Assembly: GCA_036872755.1 (NCBI GenBank)
Contig: JAVHNS010000003.1
Span: 434,001-498,000, forward strand
Reading direction: 5' to 3'
DNA length: 64,000 nt
From: Orbilia blumenaviensis
Lineage: Eukaryota; Ascomycota; Orbiliomycetes; Orbiliales; Orbiliaceae
The notes beneath the pieces were generated by a model that was not told the DNA's origin, did no database searches, and worked only from the letters and a program-made list of their open reading frames with translations. A program made the translations under genes and the position numbers. Positions 24,887 to 35,894 of this stretch are shown one piece after another (the stretch's first letter is position 1; each line of letters begins with the position of its first letter).

Positions 24887-27800
24887 TTAATCATCCATAT
24901 CGAAAGGCTCGTATTCTGCATCGAAACCAGCCTCTCTTTCCTGAATCCCTAATAACTCGTTCCCCCATTTGCATCTGGGCCTCGACTCCACCACTTTCTC
25001 CCCAGCTCCCCTCACAACTACCCCACAGACACCTGAACCTGCCAGTTGTAGAACGTCTTCGATCTTCTTAGCCAACCTCGCTCTCCCTTCTACCACGCTT
25101 AATTGAGGAACCAGATGGTCCCATTCAACTTTTTTCTTCACTGCAGCCCTCTTCACAAACAGCTCTCTCCCCTCAATCTTCCACTTCCCCATTTCAGTCA
25201 CATACTCAGAGTTGAAACGTTTCTTTTCAGTTTGAAAGGGCAAATCTCTTTCAAACATCACCAGGTCCAATTTTTCAGGTAGCTCCCGCGCCATCAAACA
25301 TGCCTTGAGTCTCGAAAGTCCCCGCACAGCGATTTTCAATAGATCCTGCGGTAGTTCTTCAGAGACATGTTGAGCCTTTGGGTGTAGCAGATTTACCATG
25401 GGATCACAAGCCTCTACAATCTTGACAAGCGCCTCAACCACACACATCGCTAGAGGCTCAGTAAATACCTTCTCCTTCAGGTTGATAGCCCTCTCAACCG
25501 CCAACCCGACCGCTTCCAGGACTGCCACCAAGAGCCCCGAAATCCGCCGATCAACCTGCTTCTCCTCCTCCACCCCGTCGAACTCAAGTACCAATCCTTT
25601 GACAACTTGCTCCACAACACCTAGCACCGGCACGGCGACAACGAGGTTTGCCATCCCTTCCATACACCTTTCAAGATAAGTACCGAACATAGCAATGACA
25701 CAGAACTCTCTGAGCGTTCTGCCCCCCCTGCCTTGTTCAATAATCTGTCTTTCCCCAACATCAAATGCTCCCAAAATTTGCTCAATAAAGTACTCCTGCT
25801 GCTTCTCAACTGCCACTCTGCCGACAGTGTTCTGCCAAAATTGCAGGAACTGTATGAACCACCCCCTCCGTTCGGCTTCCAGTCGTATGAAATACCCTTT
25901 GAGCTTCGAGGTCACATATGTCGGATCACTTTTCGGTAACGGGAAAATTACTGAATCAACAAAGAATTTGTCGATGGCGCATATATCGGTGGTGTATTGC
26001 TGCAGGTACTCCACAACCCGTTGGCAAAAGCCGACATAACTGTTGGCTGCTGAATCCGTAATCCATATTTCAACCTTGTTAGTATCAGCTGTTTTGTTGC
26101 CAGTATTTTGGCAGGCATTTTGGCCGGTGTTCTGCACAGCGTGTATTGCCATGTAGTTCAGCTTCATTGTTTTCATAAGCTCTTGTAAAATAGAAATATA
26201 CTCGCTCTTGGCTATACGGGCTTTGCTCTGATCTCCTGCGTCGGAAACCCTAACCATTTCCTTTTGAATATTCTCCAATAATGTGCCTATTAGAGATAAC
26301 CGCCGCTCCTTGAAGTCTTTTGCCGAAATTTCGTACTGTTCGATATCTTGGTTAACAACAAACGGCATATTCGAAAACAGACTGTTTGTGAGATCAAGGT
26401 TAAACAGTACAGCCGTCAGTTCATGCTGGAACTTCAGTAGGGAATCGCGTTCAACCAATGATTGAGCCCACAACTCTAGAATCTGTGTCCTGTGTGTATC
26501 ATAGACACCCGGGTCAATCTTTATGATGTTCGTCACATAGGCAACCGAGTATGCCTTCTTAGTATCTGTATCGATCATCGAGAACCACGATTTCTGGTAA
26601 GGGTTAAAATAGTCGTCCCAGGTCTATATCACAATCATCATTTGGTTAGCGCGCGAAAATGATGGAGTAAGCGTGATACGCACCTTCAGCCCGCACTTTA
26701 CCAGCAGCGAACCTAGCTCCACCCAAACCTGCGTACAAGGACCAAGGACATTGTCCAGATTTTTTCCCCGCCCGGCGAAATATGCATTTATAAGTGCGAG
26801 CAATGGATCATGGATTTCATCCAGGAGTTTCTAAAGCCGTGCATTCTTTAGTAGAATTGCTTAAATGAGTTGATGATAGACCAAAACTTACCTTCGCCGC
26901 TTCTTTTCTGACTCCCTCACTCTCTATGCCCTCAAACCCAGCCCAACTCCCCTGACTATCGTCTTTGGTACTACTTGAAAATTCAAAATCCTGGCAGACT
27001 TTAATATGGTAAGACAGGATCTGAACTGCATTAGCCACTAGAGACTGTGGTAAACTACCAGCCATTGCCCAAATGGTCTTCAAGGAATCAACACCGAGCA
27101 CAAATTCAGCAGAATAAAAGTCACAGATGTCCTTCTTGAACACCATCTTCAAGAGGTCCATTGCACTGGCTAGTACACTTTCCACGCTCTCCTTATTTCT
27201 GATAGCCAATCCTTCAAGCCCCGCAATTCGGGTTGGGTCAGAAGTTTTTTTCTTCTCCTCTTCAAGCTTGGTATCGTTCTCCTTGTGTAGTCGCGCACTA
27301 GTTTGGACGATCCCCGCGTGCCATTTCATCAACTCCTCCAAGATATCCCGTCTCTTGCCTTCCGCCAGCTCGCAAATTAGGATATTTGCCCACGCCCGTA
27401 AATTAAGCGCGCAGACCCTCGAGTGTGATTGCCCGGGGTCAACGAGTTGCCTCACAATCCCGGCAACCCGTTTTCTTATGTCGTGGGTCGCGCCGTAGCA
27501 TAAGGCTGTGAGTAAATAATGATGGTTTGCTAGGATATCAAATTCCAACATGTCAAAGGAATTTTCTTTGAGAAATACCCTACCACGGTTAGGGATAATC
27601 CTTATCACGAGATCACCGAGGCCTTTTGACTCTTGAGACCTCATTTGTTTTATCCCGAGGGCTACGATTTTCAAGAACGTTGAAAAACATGTTTCAGACG
27701 ATTCCGATGAAAAGGCTGGGCTGTCCAAATGCTCGAGGAAGTCGGGAGCTTTTGGATCTTTCTCGCCTGTCAAATTTGCCAATCGTTTCCCAAAGGAGTC

Positions 27801-30800
27801 ATAGAGCGCTATGATTATGATTTCCGGGTGACCCCAATTCCAATCCCTTAGAAAGACCAAACATCGAGTAAATAGAGTTTTGATATATCTTAGGGCATTA
27901 ATTCGGCCTAATAGAGCTGAGGAATTGTAAATTGTCAGTGATTGAACCATCAGCTCCTTGACCAGTCCCCAATTATCAGGCACCGGGTCCTTGTGTTGAA
28001 AAGGCGACACTCGACCCTCGGCATCGATTGCTAACAGAGGTAGTAGACGGAAAATCTCCCTCCACAGGGCGTCGAGTGTTGCGACACTTGTTAAAATTCT
28101 GACAGGCTTCAGACAGATGGATGTGTTCACATGCTCCCAGAACGAGGGCTTTCGTAAAGGGCCACTAGGATTCATCGGGGGAGAGGTATGAAACGCAATT
28201 ATCCAAGACTCTAAGCAAACCGCCTCTTCATTCAAATGACTGGCGGAAGAGATACTTTGAAAAGATCCCGAGAATCCACTCTGGAGCTTGTGGGGCCTCC
28301 AACTAGTTAGAACCGATATTAGGCTCTTCGAAACCTCGTTGCAGAAATCTTGGAGCTTTATTTCATCTGGAGCCGGGATATATTTATCCGCAATACAGGA
28401 TAGTTGCCGCAACCAAACAGACGTGAAGGCATATATTTGTGTCTGAAATATTCTCAGCTTCTCGAGAGCGACTTGATCATTCGCTGTGCTACCTCCTTCG
28501 GGCTTCTCTTGGGCAGAGACATTAGTGCCCTCGCCAAAGACTATCCTAAGTGACCTAGCTTTGGAGATAAACTCCGATAGAATGTCCAGGAGCCGGACAG
28601 CAAAGGAGCCAATGTCGATAAGGTCCGAGAAGAATACGCCAGTCGACAAATAATCAACAACGTATTGGAAGAATTTTCTCATTTCCAGAACTGCAGTCGT
28701 GAATCCTAACGTAGAGAGGTCTTTGCAACCGAGCAGGGCTTCGACCCTACTTAGAACAGAGTCTAGATTGCTCTCTAGTTGCTCTGCGACAGCCTCTTCG
28801 TAAACGCCCCACTCGAGGATATTCTCCATCACTTCCACACCTTGAAGTCCAGTAGTAGATCGATATGTCCTTCCGCTACTAGTCTGTAGGGCTCTTGCGA
28901 AGCTCCCGTTGCCAATAAAAGTTGATCCATGGAATAGCGTCCGATTTCGCGGGACTTCGATATCAAAGCTTATCGAATAAACTGTTCCAGCGGCCCCCAT
29001 CCCCTCAAATAGGAGTGTTTCCCCGCCGCTCGCGTCAATCTCCATTGACTCCGGCAAGTCAGCTAATTGTCTCTCTGGCGGCTGAAATGGACTTGGTGAT
29101 TTATTTCTTTCTATCCTTCTTGGCATATTGGTCTTCCTTGACTTTCGGCGGCTGGTTTGTGGAGCCATTGAGTTCCCATTATTCAACGCTTGTGCGGGAG
29201 CCAGCAGCCGTGATTGAGGTAGAGTCAATTCCAAATCTCGAACCTTGGGCGTATTTTCAATATGATTTTCAGATGGTTGCTTAGACCTCAACCCTTCTAT
29301 AATATCATCCATGCATTTTCTCCTCTTGTGGATAGGGGGTGGTATCATTGCTATTGGTTTTGCAATGACATGGGATTTAAGTCTCGGTTTTTTGCTATTT
29401 TGAAGGCCTGGCTCTCGTCGAAGACGATATGATTGAAGATTTGTCTGTAGGTACGTAGTTTGACGCCCAGCAATCGATGTAGTTCTGCTGAAGTTGGCTC
29501 GGGGTTGGTGGGGTCCGGCGCTCGTTGGTGGGTTTGTAAAGTGAAAAGAGGAGCTTTCTTTAACTTTCGTCTTCTTCCAGCGAATCAGTGTATCCTCCGC
29601 ATCGGTTTCATCTTCAGAAACCTGATCGATTTGTACCACTTTGTGGTCCGGGAGATGGCGCCCAAAGTTCTCTCGTTTCTTTGCAAGCCTCTCCGCGAGG
29701 CGCATGAATGATGGAGGGCTTGTACCTTTTGTTTTCCGGTACCGTTTGCATGCATCAACAACACTAAGAGCAACTGACTTTTGCCTAGGGGTTGAATGAC
29801 TGAAGGTACGTTTGGATCCACTATTATTGTAGGTTTGAAATGACGCTTTAGGTAGTTTCGATTGTTGAAGTTTTCGCGATTTGGAAGATTTTATCTTGCC
29901 CTTGGTCCCAGAATTGGCAGCCCTTGGCCTGCTGAGCATCCTGTCAAAACTGCGGTCTTCAAAGGCATATGACCTTTCAAAGAAAGCACTAGGCTTCATT
30001 AGGGCTGGAGCAGGCAGTCGTGCAGGTGAGGCGATGGAAGGCACCGTGGTGTGCTCTTCTACTATTTGAACCTCATGAGCATCGTCTTCAGAGGTTTCGG
30101 GTGAGCTCAAATTTAGTGGATTGGCCATAGAGCCAGGAGGTGGGCTATTTCGAGCCCTGATCCTCATCTGTGCCAGTCCCTTGACGACCGGTCGTGCTTC
30201 CGGAGAGTGGTGCATGTTCCCAGGTTTTTTATTCTCTTGGTCGCCTGCTTGATTAAACCGGATCCAAGATGCAGGTAAAACGCCACGAACTTTCCGCTGA
30301 TACCGTTGGATTTCTTGTTCCCGAGCTTCAGGGTCATTTGGGGACTCCTCTTCATCTTCCTCCTCAGGCTCAGAGGGACTTAAAACTGGGAAGTTTCGTC
30401 GGATTGGCGAACCAGCGCGAGGCGTGGTATCTCCACCATCACTATCATCGGAATCAAGAATCACCTGCCTTCTCGATGTCGAAACAGGAGGGTTCTCATT
30501 TAGAGAATCGGAATCCGAACCAGAAGACCCCAAATCAAATATATCAAACCTGTCGCGGGATTTCTTAGATTCTATAACTGGAGTCCTCTGGATATCGATA
30601 GGCCCTACGTCTCCATGTTGGAGTCTGACGGCTTCTTCGGGTACAACGGACAAATTGCTGCCACGAGCTAACGTCGCTTTAGCAGACTCGATGATTCTTC
30701 TAGATTTGGCACTCAGTCCTAAGGGATGGCTAGTCTTCCGTCTTTTACCCCCTTTACCAGTCGTCTGGGCGCCTGGCCTAGGGGGTCTCTCCTTGGTAGA

Positions 30801-32194
30801 TCGTTCAAAGAGCTTATCGAGTGCCAACAATTCTTCGTCGTCATCTAATGCTCGCCCGCCCTCTATATCCATTGAATCTTGATCGACAGACTGAAAGCTC
30901 TGCGTCTGTTGTAGAGTCGCGGGTTGAGTCTCCTCGTCTTCGCCTTCCGGAATAGCCCATTCGTCCTCTTGTGAGTCCTTTTCAGCTACCTTTTTATTTG
31001 ATAATAATATAGGCTCATTATACACATATCTGATAGGTTTCAAGCCTCTCGATTTCCAATCAGAATTATATCGTTCAGCCTCGATTTGATAAGGATTCAT
31101 TTGAATTGGTTTCCTAGTCCGCAAGTTACGTGCAACTCCAGAAGTGAAGTCATCTGGTGGGACAACAGGCTCATCAGAATTTGTTGCAGCGGAGTCAAGG
31201 TTGATTCTGGTAGCAGGATCAGTAAGACCCGTATGCGAGAATAGCGGTATCCGCACTTCAAGATTTGAAGAGATAGAAGCTGGAGTAGGCGGTGCAGGAG
31301 AGTTTGCACCTGATTCGACGGGTATAACTCGCGACGGCAACGCTGGGGAGTTAAAGATCGACTCTATAGAGAGGATCCGAGGCGGGACGGGAGGAGAACT
31401 CGGGGGTATCACTGCTGGTATGGGAAGCTGTGCAGGAGCATCTTCCATATCTGAATCGGGGCCATGTTCCTAAAACACTATAAGTCTATGCCATCGAATA
31501 CCCTAGATAAAATACACATACATCGATCAGATCCACTTCTTCAATTACATCCTCATCAGTTTGCGCTGGGTCGATATGTGGCTTCGAAACGAGCGGTTCA
31601 AGCGTAGATATATCGACCTGGCCGGGACTAATTCCTCCAAGATTTGTATCGAATGTCTGCCGATAGTATCAGCATAACTGTAGATAAACGTCCCACCATC
31701 CCCAGCCCACATACCGTATCGCCGTCGTCCTTTGCTGAGAATAGATTTAACAGCGTCTTCTTCCCAGAGGATGGATATGATGACGGTATCCCTCCCATAC
31801 CGCCATCACTGATTGGCTGTTTAGGAGTGCTGGGAGTGCTGGCCAGATCGACTACTTCGACAGGATGCTCCCCGATCCTAGGCTGCTTCTTCGGCCGTTG
31901 ATCGCCACCGACACTTAACCGTTTTACCCCTCTTCCTCTCTTAGGAGGCCGTCCTCTCCTTCTGGTTTGTGCCCTAGAATGTTCTCCATTCTCGACGCTT
32001 GATGTCGGTAAATCGAAGATATCCAGTCCGTCCAGGTTTCTCTCCCCATTTGTCCCTTCATTCGTTATATCATGAGAGTGTCTGCTATCCGCTACTGTAG
32101 TCTCTTCGACTATTCTTGGAGGGGAAAGTAGTATATCGCAATCATCTTCGCCTTCACTATCTGGGACATACCCCAGAGACCGCCAATCGTTCAT
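24887..32194 (-). CDS. MMS22: MUS7/MMS22 family replication-repair protein
   Basis: Five exons: 32194-31715, 31656-31522, 31469-26892, 26830-26684 and 26623-24887. All are in phase 0 and give 2,358 residues. The start MNDWRSLGYVPDSEGEDD is the typical N-terminus of fungal Mus7/Mms22 proteins. An AT-hook-like patch, RRRGRPPKRGRG, is at about 78-89. The next 800 residues are acidic, Ser/Pro-rich and probably disordered. The C-terminal 1,400 residues are helical and contain the family core, for example FLRDWNWGHPEIIIIALYDS. By family knowledge Mms22 works with the Rtt101-Mms1 cullin ligase in yeast, and Mus7 in fission yeast, to protect stalled replication forks and promote recombination repair in the nucleus. 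The last three exons cover the conserved C-terminus. The N-terminal exon choice rests on splice sites and the conserved start. Confidence 0.9.
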
Positions 32195-33157
32195 CTGTGC
32201 TTCATTTGGGTCGTTATATCGTGGTAAGCTCGTTGGTAAGAGAGGTTGAATGTTTGTTTGGGATGGGAGGGATGGGAAGACGTGAATCGGGCAACAACAA
32301 ATTCCACTTTACGCGAACCGACGACAGCCAAGAATTTTGTGTTCTAATTGGGTTGGATTCCGAAAGCGTCAAATATAACACAACGCAGTTTAGATATCAT
32401 CCGACCCCTAGATGCAATGGTCGTGGCCATGGTTGACATCAGGTTGTCCATTTCCCTTATGAGCCCATGAAGTTTCAAGTTTTTAGGCTCCCTTCATATT
32501 ATCAAATATACCTAGGGGTATGAAGCTTATTCGGTACGTTAAAATCTATGAGCCCAAGTCAAGCCGATTAGCGGATATCTATAGCGCGATCAAACAGCCT
32601 CTTCATCTTGAAAAGGGAGATTTGCGGATAATCACGGAACCAAAATAGGGACCTGGCTTCTATTTCATATCTTGGCTAACTTCTATTATGAATATTGAAA
32701 CTAATGATCAATTGCTATGTTCCACTAAGGATTGGGGGACTCTAATGAAGACAGCTTCAATTCGAATTTACATAATATAACTACTAGATTTCCAGGCCCG
32801 GGTATAGAATCGCATCTGGACGTCGCTCATACCCTTTAAAAAGCCTCTGCCTTAATGATATTTGCTCGTAGTCTCAGTTCCAGACGCCCACATTTGTTCC
32901 TATGAGTTTTAAGAGGGAAAATCCTTTTTGGCAGTGTTGTGCTTTGATCGTATTACAAAATGCTAAAATAAATGCTATATATCCATCCATGTATGCATAC
33001 CATGCTTGCCGTAATAATGCAGTGCTTTAAATGAAAAATGTGCTGATCATGAAACGGCTCCAGCTATTCATACAAGGGTAAAGAAACGAATATTCACAAT
33101 TATACAATGGATTGAAAGTTTTGGAAACTATAGGTATGTGGTCCCTGCGCCATTTGG
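32195..33157. other. Spacer between MUS7 and the GH71 region
   Basis: About 960 bases. The left part is the MUS7 promoter and the right part the 3' flank of the Thr-rich frame or glucanase. No gene is supported. One overlapping frame at 32116-32436 is antisense to the MUS7 start and is not credible. Confidence 0.45.
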
Positions 33158-33674
33158 CTACAACTTTGGAGTAGGCTTTGACTTAGACTTGCATTGGGTC
33201 AACGACTTCGTCTTAGTAGTGGTTTTTGGCTGTTTCTTCGTCGTTGTCTTGCCTCTTGTCGATTTTGTAGTCTTGCAAGTAGTCATGGGCCTTGTTTTAG
33301 TTGTTGTAGTAGTCTTCTTCGAAGTTAGAGTTATTTTCTTGGAAGTGGTTGTTGGCTTCTTCGTAGTTGTCTTTTTCGAACTAGTCGTAATTTTCTTGGA
33401 TGTAGTTGCCTTTTTCGACGTAGTTGTGGTTTTCTTCGTGGTAGTTGGAGATGTAGTATGAGACAAGGGAGCAGTTGTAGTCTTAGTTGTAGTAGCACTC
33501 GTCGTGAGACTATTTGTGGTAGTCTTACTAGTGTTCACGTCTGTAGTAGAAGTTTGACTCGTGGTCGTCTGACTAGCAGTTGTCTGACTAGTAGTGTCCT
33601 GACTGGTAGTTTTCTGGCTAGTCGTTGCCTGAGTCGTTGTTGTGGTTTGGCTAGTAGTCGTTGGGCTAAAACTC

Positions 33675-33711
<37 letters not shown>

Positions 33712-33810
33712 TGGTAGGAGGAGTAGTCGAAGAGGCGCTGGTGATAGTAGTAGTAGTAGTAGTGGTAGTGGTAGTGGTAGTAGTAGAAGAAGAAGGAGGG
33801 GTACAAAGAT
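33158..33810 (-). CDS. Possible Thr/Ser/Lys-rich terminal exon of the GH71 gene
   Basis: An open frame of 217 codons on the minus strand, with no convincing start of its own. It begins with LCTPPSSS followed by long Thr runs, then TTSQ-type repeats, then TTKK/TSKK repeats, and ends in KSKSKPTPKL before a stop. A CTTCAG acceptor at 33811-33812 and a GTATGC donor at 34062-34061 in the glucanase would join the two in frame through a 252-base intron and make a 761-residue protein. Such Thr-rich, probably O-mannosylated tails occur in fungal cell-wall proteins. The alternative is that the glucanase stops at 34049 and this frame is a by-product of the AGT microsatellite. RNA data would decide. Confidence 0.4.
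33676..33788. repeat. AGT trinucleotide microsatellite
   Basis: Two blocks of AGT/GGT units, about 33676-33718 and 33746-33788. On the minus strand they read as ACT/ACC and would encode Thr runs in the frame described above. Confidence 0.9.
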
Positions 33811-34048
33811 CTGAAGGACCTCAGAGAACAAAAATTTCCAAAACGCAACTGATTAGCAATCCACTATGAAATATGAACACCCCATCCCACCCGTGTAAGA
33901 AAAGCCTGAACGCGGGAGAGTCTAAAAAATCATACAAATAAACAAAGGAAAATAGTATTTCTTCCTCTTTCATCGTCCATATTATCATCACGTCGTGTAC
34001 AGGTACTATTATGACAAAATATCACGCACTTAACTTGCCACTAGTGTT

Positions 34049-35894
34049 TTACACCAGCATACAAGCAGTTGAAGGACAGTAACCGTGATTACAAGCAAAG
34101 CTACAAAGTCCCAAGTACCCATCCCCGAGTCCGGGCAATGGAACTCCGTTCTGACCAGTCTCTGGTGGTGGAGTATTTGGCGCTCCCCAGGAAGTACACC
34201 GGCAGACCCCAGATGGGCAGTATCCAAAGTAACACGAAAAATCACAGAGACCCATGAAGTTCCCATCACCTTCGCCATGGTTGCAGACGCTAACTGGGGT
34301 GGGAGTTGGGCTTGCGGTGGTACTTTGGGTGGTGCTTCGGGTGGTGGTGGTAGTAGAGCGAGTAGTAGTAGTAGTCGTGCACGTACCGGATGATGGTGAG
34401 AATTCACCCACGTAGGCGTTGAAGTTGTAGCGAGAGCAGGTGGAGGCAACCTGGATACCACCATTACCAGATATGATGTCGCAGTTATTACGACGGAGTT
34501 TGAAGCTCTGAACACCGGTAGCCATGTCGACGGATGAGAGAACGACGCCAGCGCCAACGTTGATAGTTACCTCAGCGTTGCCTCCAGACTTGACAACCAG
34601 TTGAGCAGGCGATGTGAGCAATGTAGCGACAAAGATCTTGTCCTGGGCGAAATCCCAGCCGGTAGGCTTGGCGAGTGGATCAGAGCATGTGAGTCCTTTG
34701 GGGTGTGGACGGTACCAGTAGACAAGTTTTTCTTCAGTAACGGTCGGGCTGCTGGCACCGGCCTTGTAAGCAGCGACGAAGGGCTTGCTCAAAGTACGCC
34801 ATGCATCATGGGGGAATCCAGCTGCCCATTGGCTGGAGCCATCGTCACTATGACCAGAGTTGTATGGTCCAATGTAGGAAGATTCACCAAAATCTAAAAT
34901 GGTTTGTTAGAAAGAAATTCTCAATGCCTAAATGCCCGTTTTAACTGACCGTTCCATGTAACAATTTGAATAATAGGTGGAGCAATCGACAATATCTGAT
35001 TCCAACGAGTCACATAAAGGTCGTCACTTGCGAAAATCCAGTTCTTTTGCCAAGAGCTGAAATCAAAGTGAGTAAAGAACCATGGAGAGACAGCTACACA
35101 TTATCGATATTAGTCCGGAACGTTTACACCAACGGATTCAATTAAAGTATACTTACGAGCCATGTAAACCTTCCCAGCCAAAGCAGAGAGATAAGCAGTA
35201 TCCGAAGCGGTAGTCATAGGACCAGCAATAGGATTGTTATTGCTGTTTGGCCAAGCGACCCAAGAGAAAGCACCATCGACGGCAGCATTGTTCTGGACAT
35301 TTGGTGGTTGCCAGTTCGGAAGGATTTCAAGTGGTGTAGAGACCTGGCTTCGAACAGTATTCCAGTTGTTCCCGAAGTTATCACCAATGAAGGTAGTAAC
35401 TACTGCCTTGTTGTCATGCTTAAGGGCGGCCGGATGGGCGGCATAGGTCTGCAAGTACCCTGCAATTTCCGATACAGAGCTGCTGTCTGGCGCAAACCAA
35501 GCAAAATCAAACGAGATATACATTTTGAAGTCCAAACTTTGAGCTTGGCTATAGGCCAAGGCCAGTTGAGTCGGTGTGAAAGCATCAACAGCTACACGGG
35601 CGATGTTCAACGCAAATGCGTCGATTCCCATCGCTTTAGCGGCATTAATATCCTCTTGCCAGTTTGCAGCAGTATAGCCACCCGAAATACCCAACTACGG
35701 TATGTCAATTAAAATCCTTTTGAAAAGAGAAGAGGCATCGATTCATAAAAGGCATGAATAAAGGGGAACCATACCATGAAATGGGCGGTAACGATCTTCG
35801 AGCCGGCTTGTCGTTCGACTAGCTCTGGGCTGGTCGGAAGGGAATGAGTGCCATACGCACAAAGCAGCACGGCTGCTAGCCGTATTAACTGCAT
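34049..35894 (-). CDS. Alpha-1,3-glucanase (mutanase), GH71
   Basis: Four exons: 35894-35775, 35694-35157, 35093-34950 and 34893-34049, giving 548 residues. A signal peptide (about 1-19, MQLIRLAAVLLCAYGTHSL) shows secretion. The GH71 signatures are all present: KIVTAHFM, LGISGGYTAANWQEDI, YISFDFAWF, GAFSWVAWP, YMAPVSPWFFTHF and VTWNDFGES. The family cuts alpha-1,3-glucan of fungal walls (or mutan), acting in wall remodelling or in attack on other fungi. A Ser/Thr linker leads to two Cys-rich modules of the form GLC(D/S)F(S/A)C..GYCPS..C, as seen at the C-end of many mutanases. Splicing at 34062 instead of stopping at 34049 would add the Thr-rich exon at 33158-33810. A TATATA box on the minus strand at about 36051-36056 lies 160 bases upstream of the ATG. 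Confidence 0.92.

Noticed and set aside
33138..33461. Plus-strand frame rich in Val and Phe, looking like a membrane protein
   Set aside because: It is the antisense reading of the Thr/Lys-rich repeat frame; the simple triplet composition creates the hydrophobic run.
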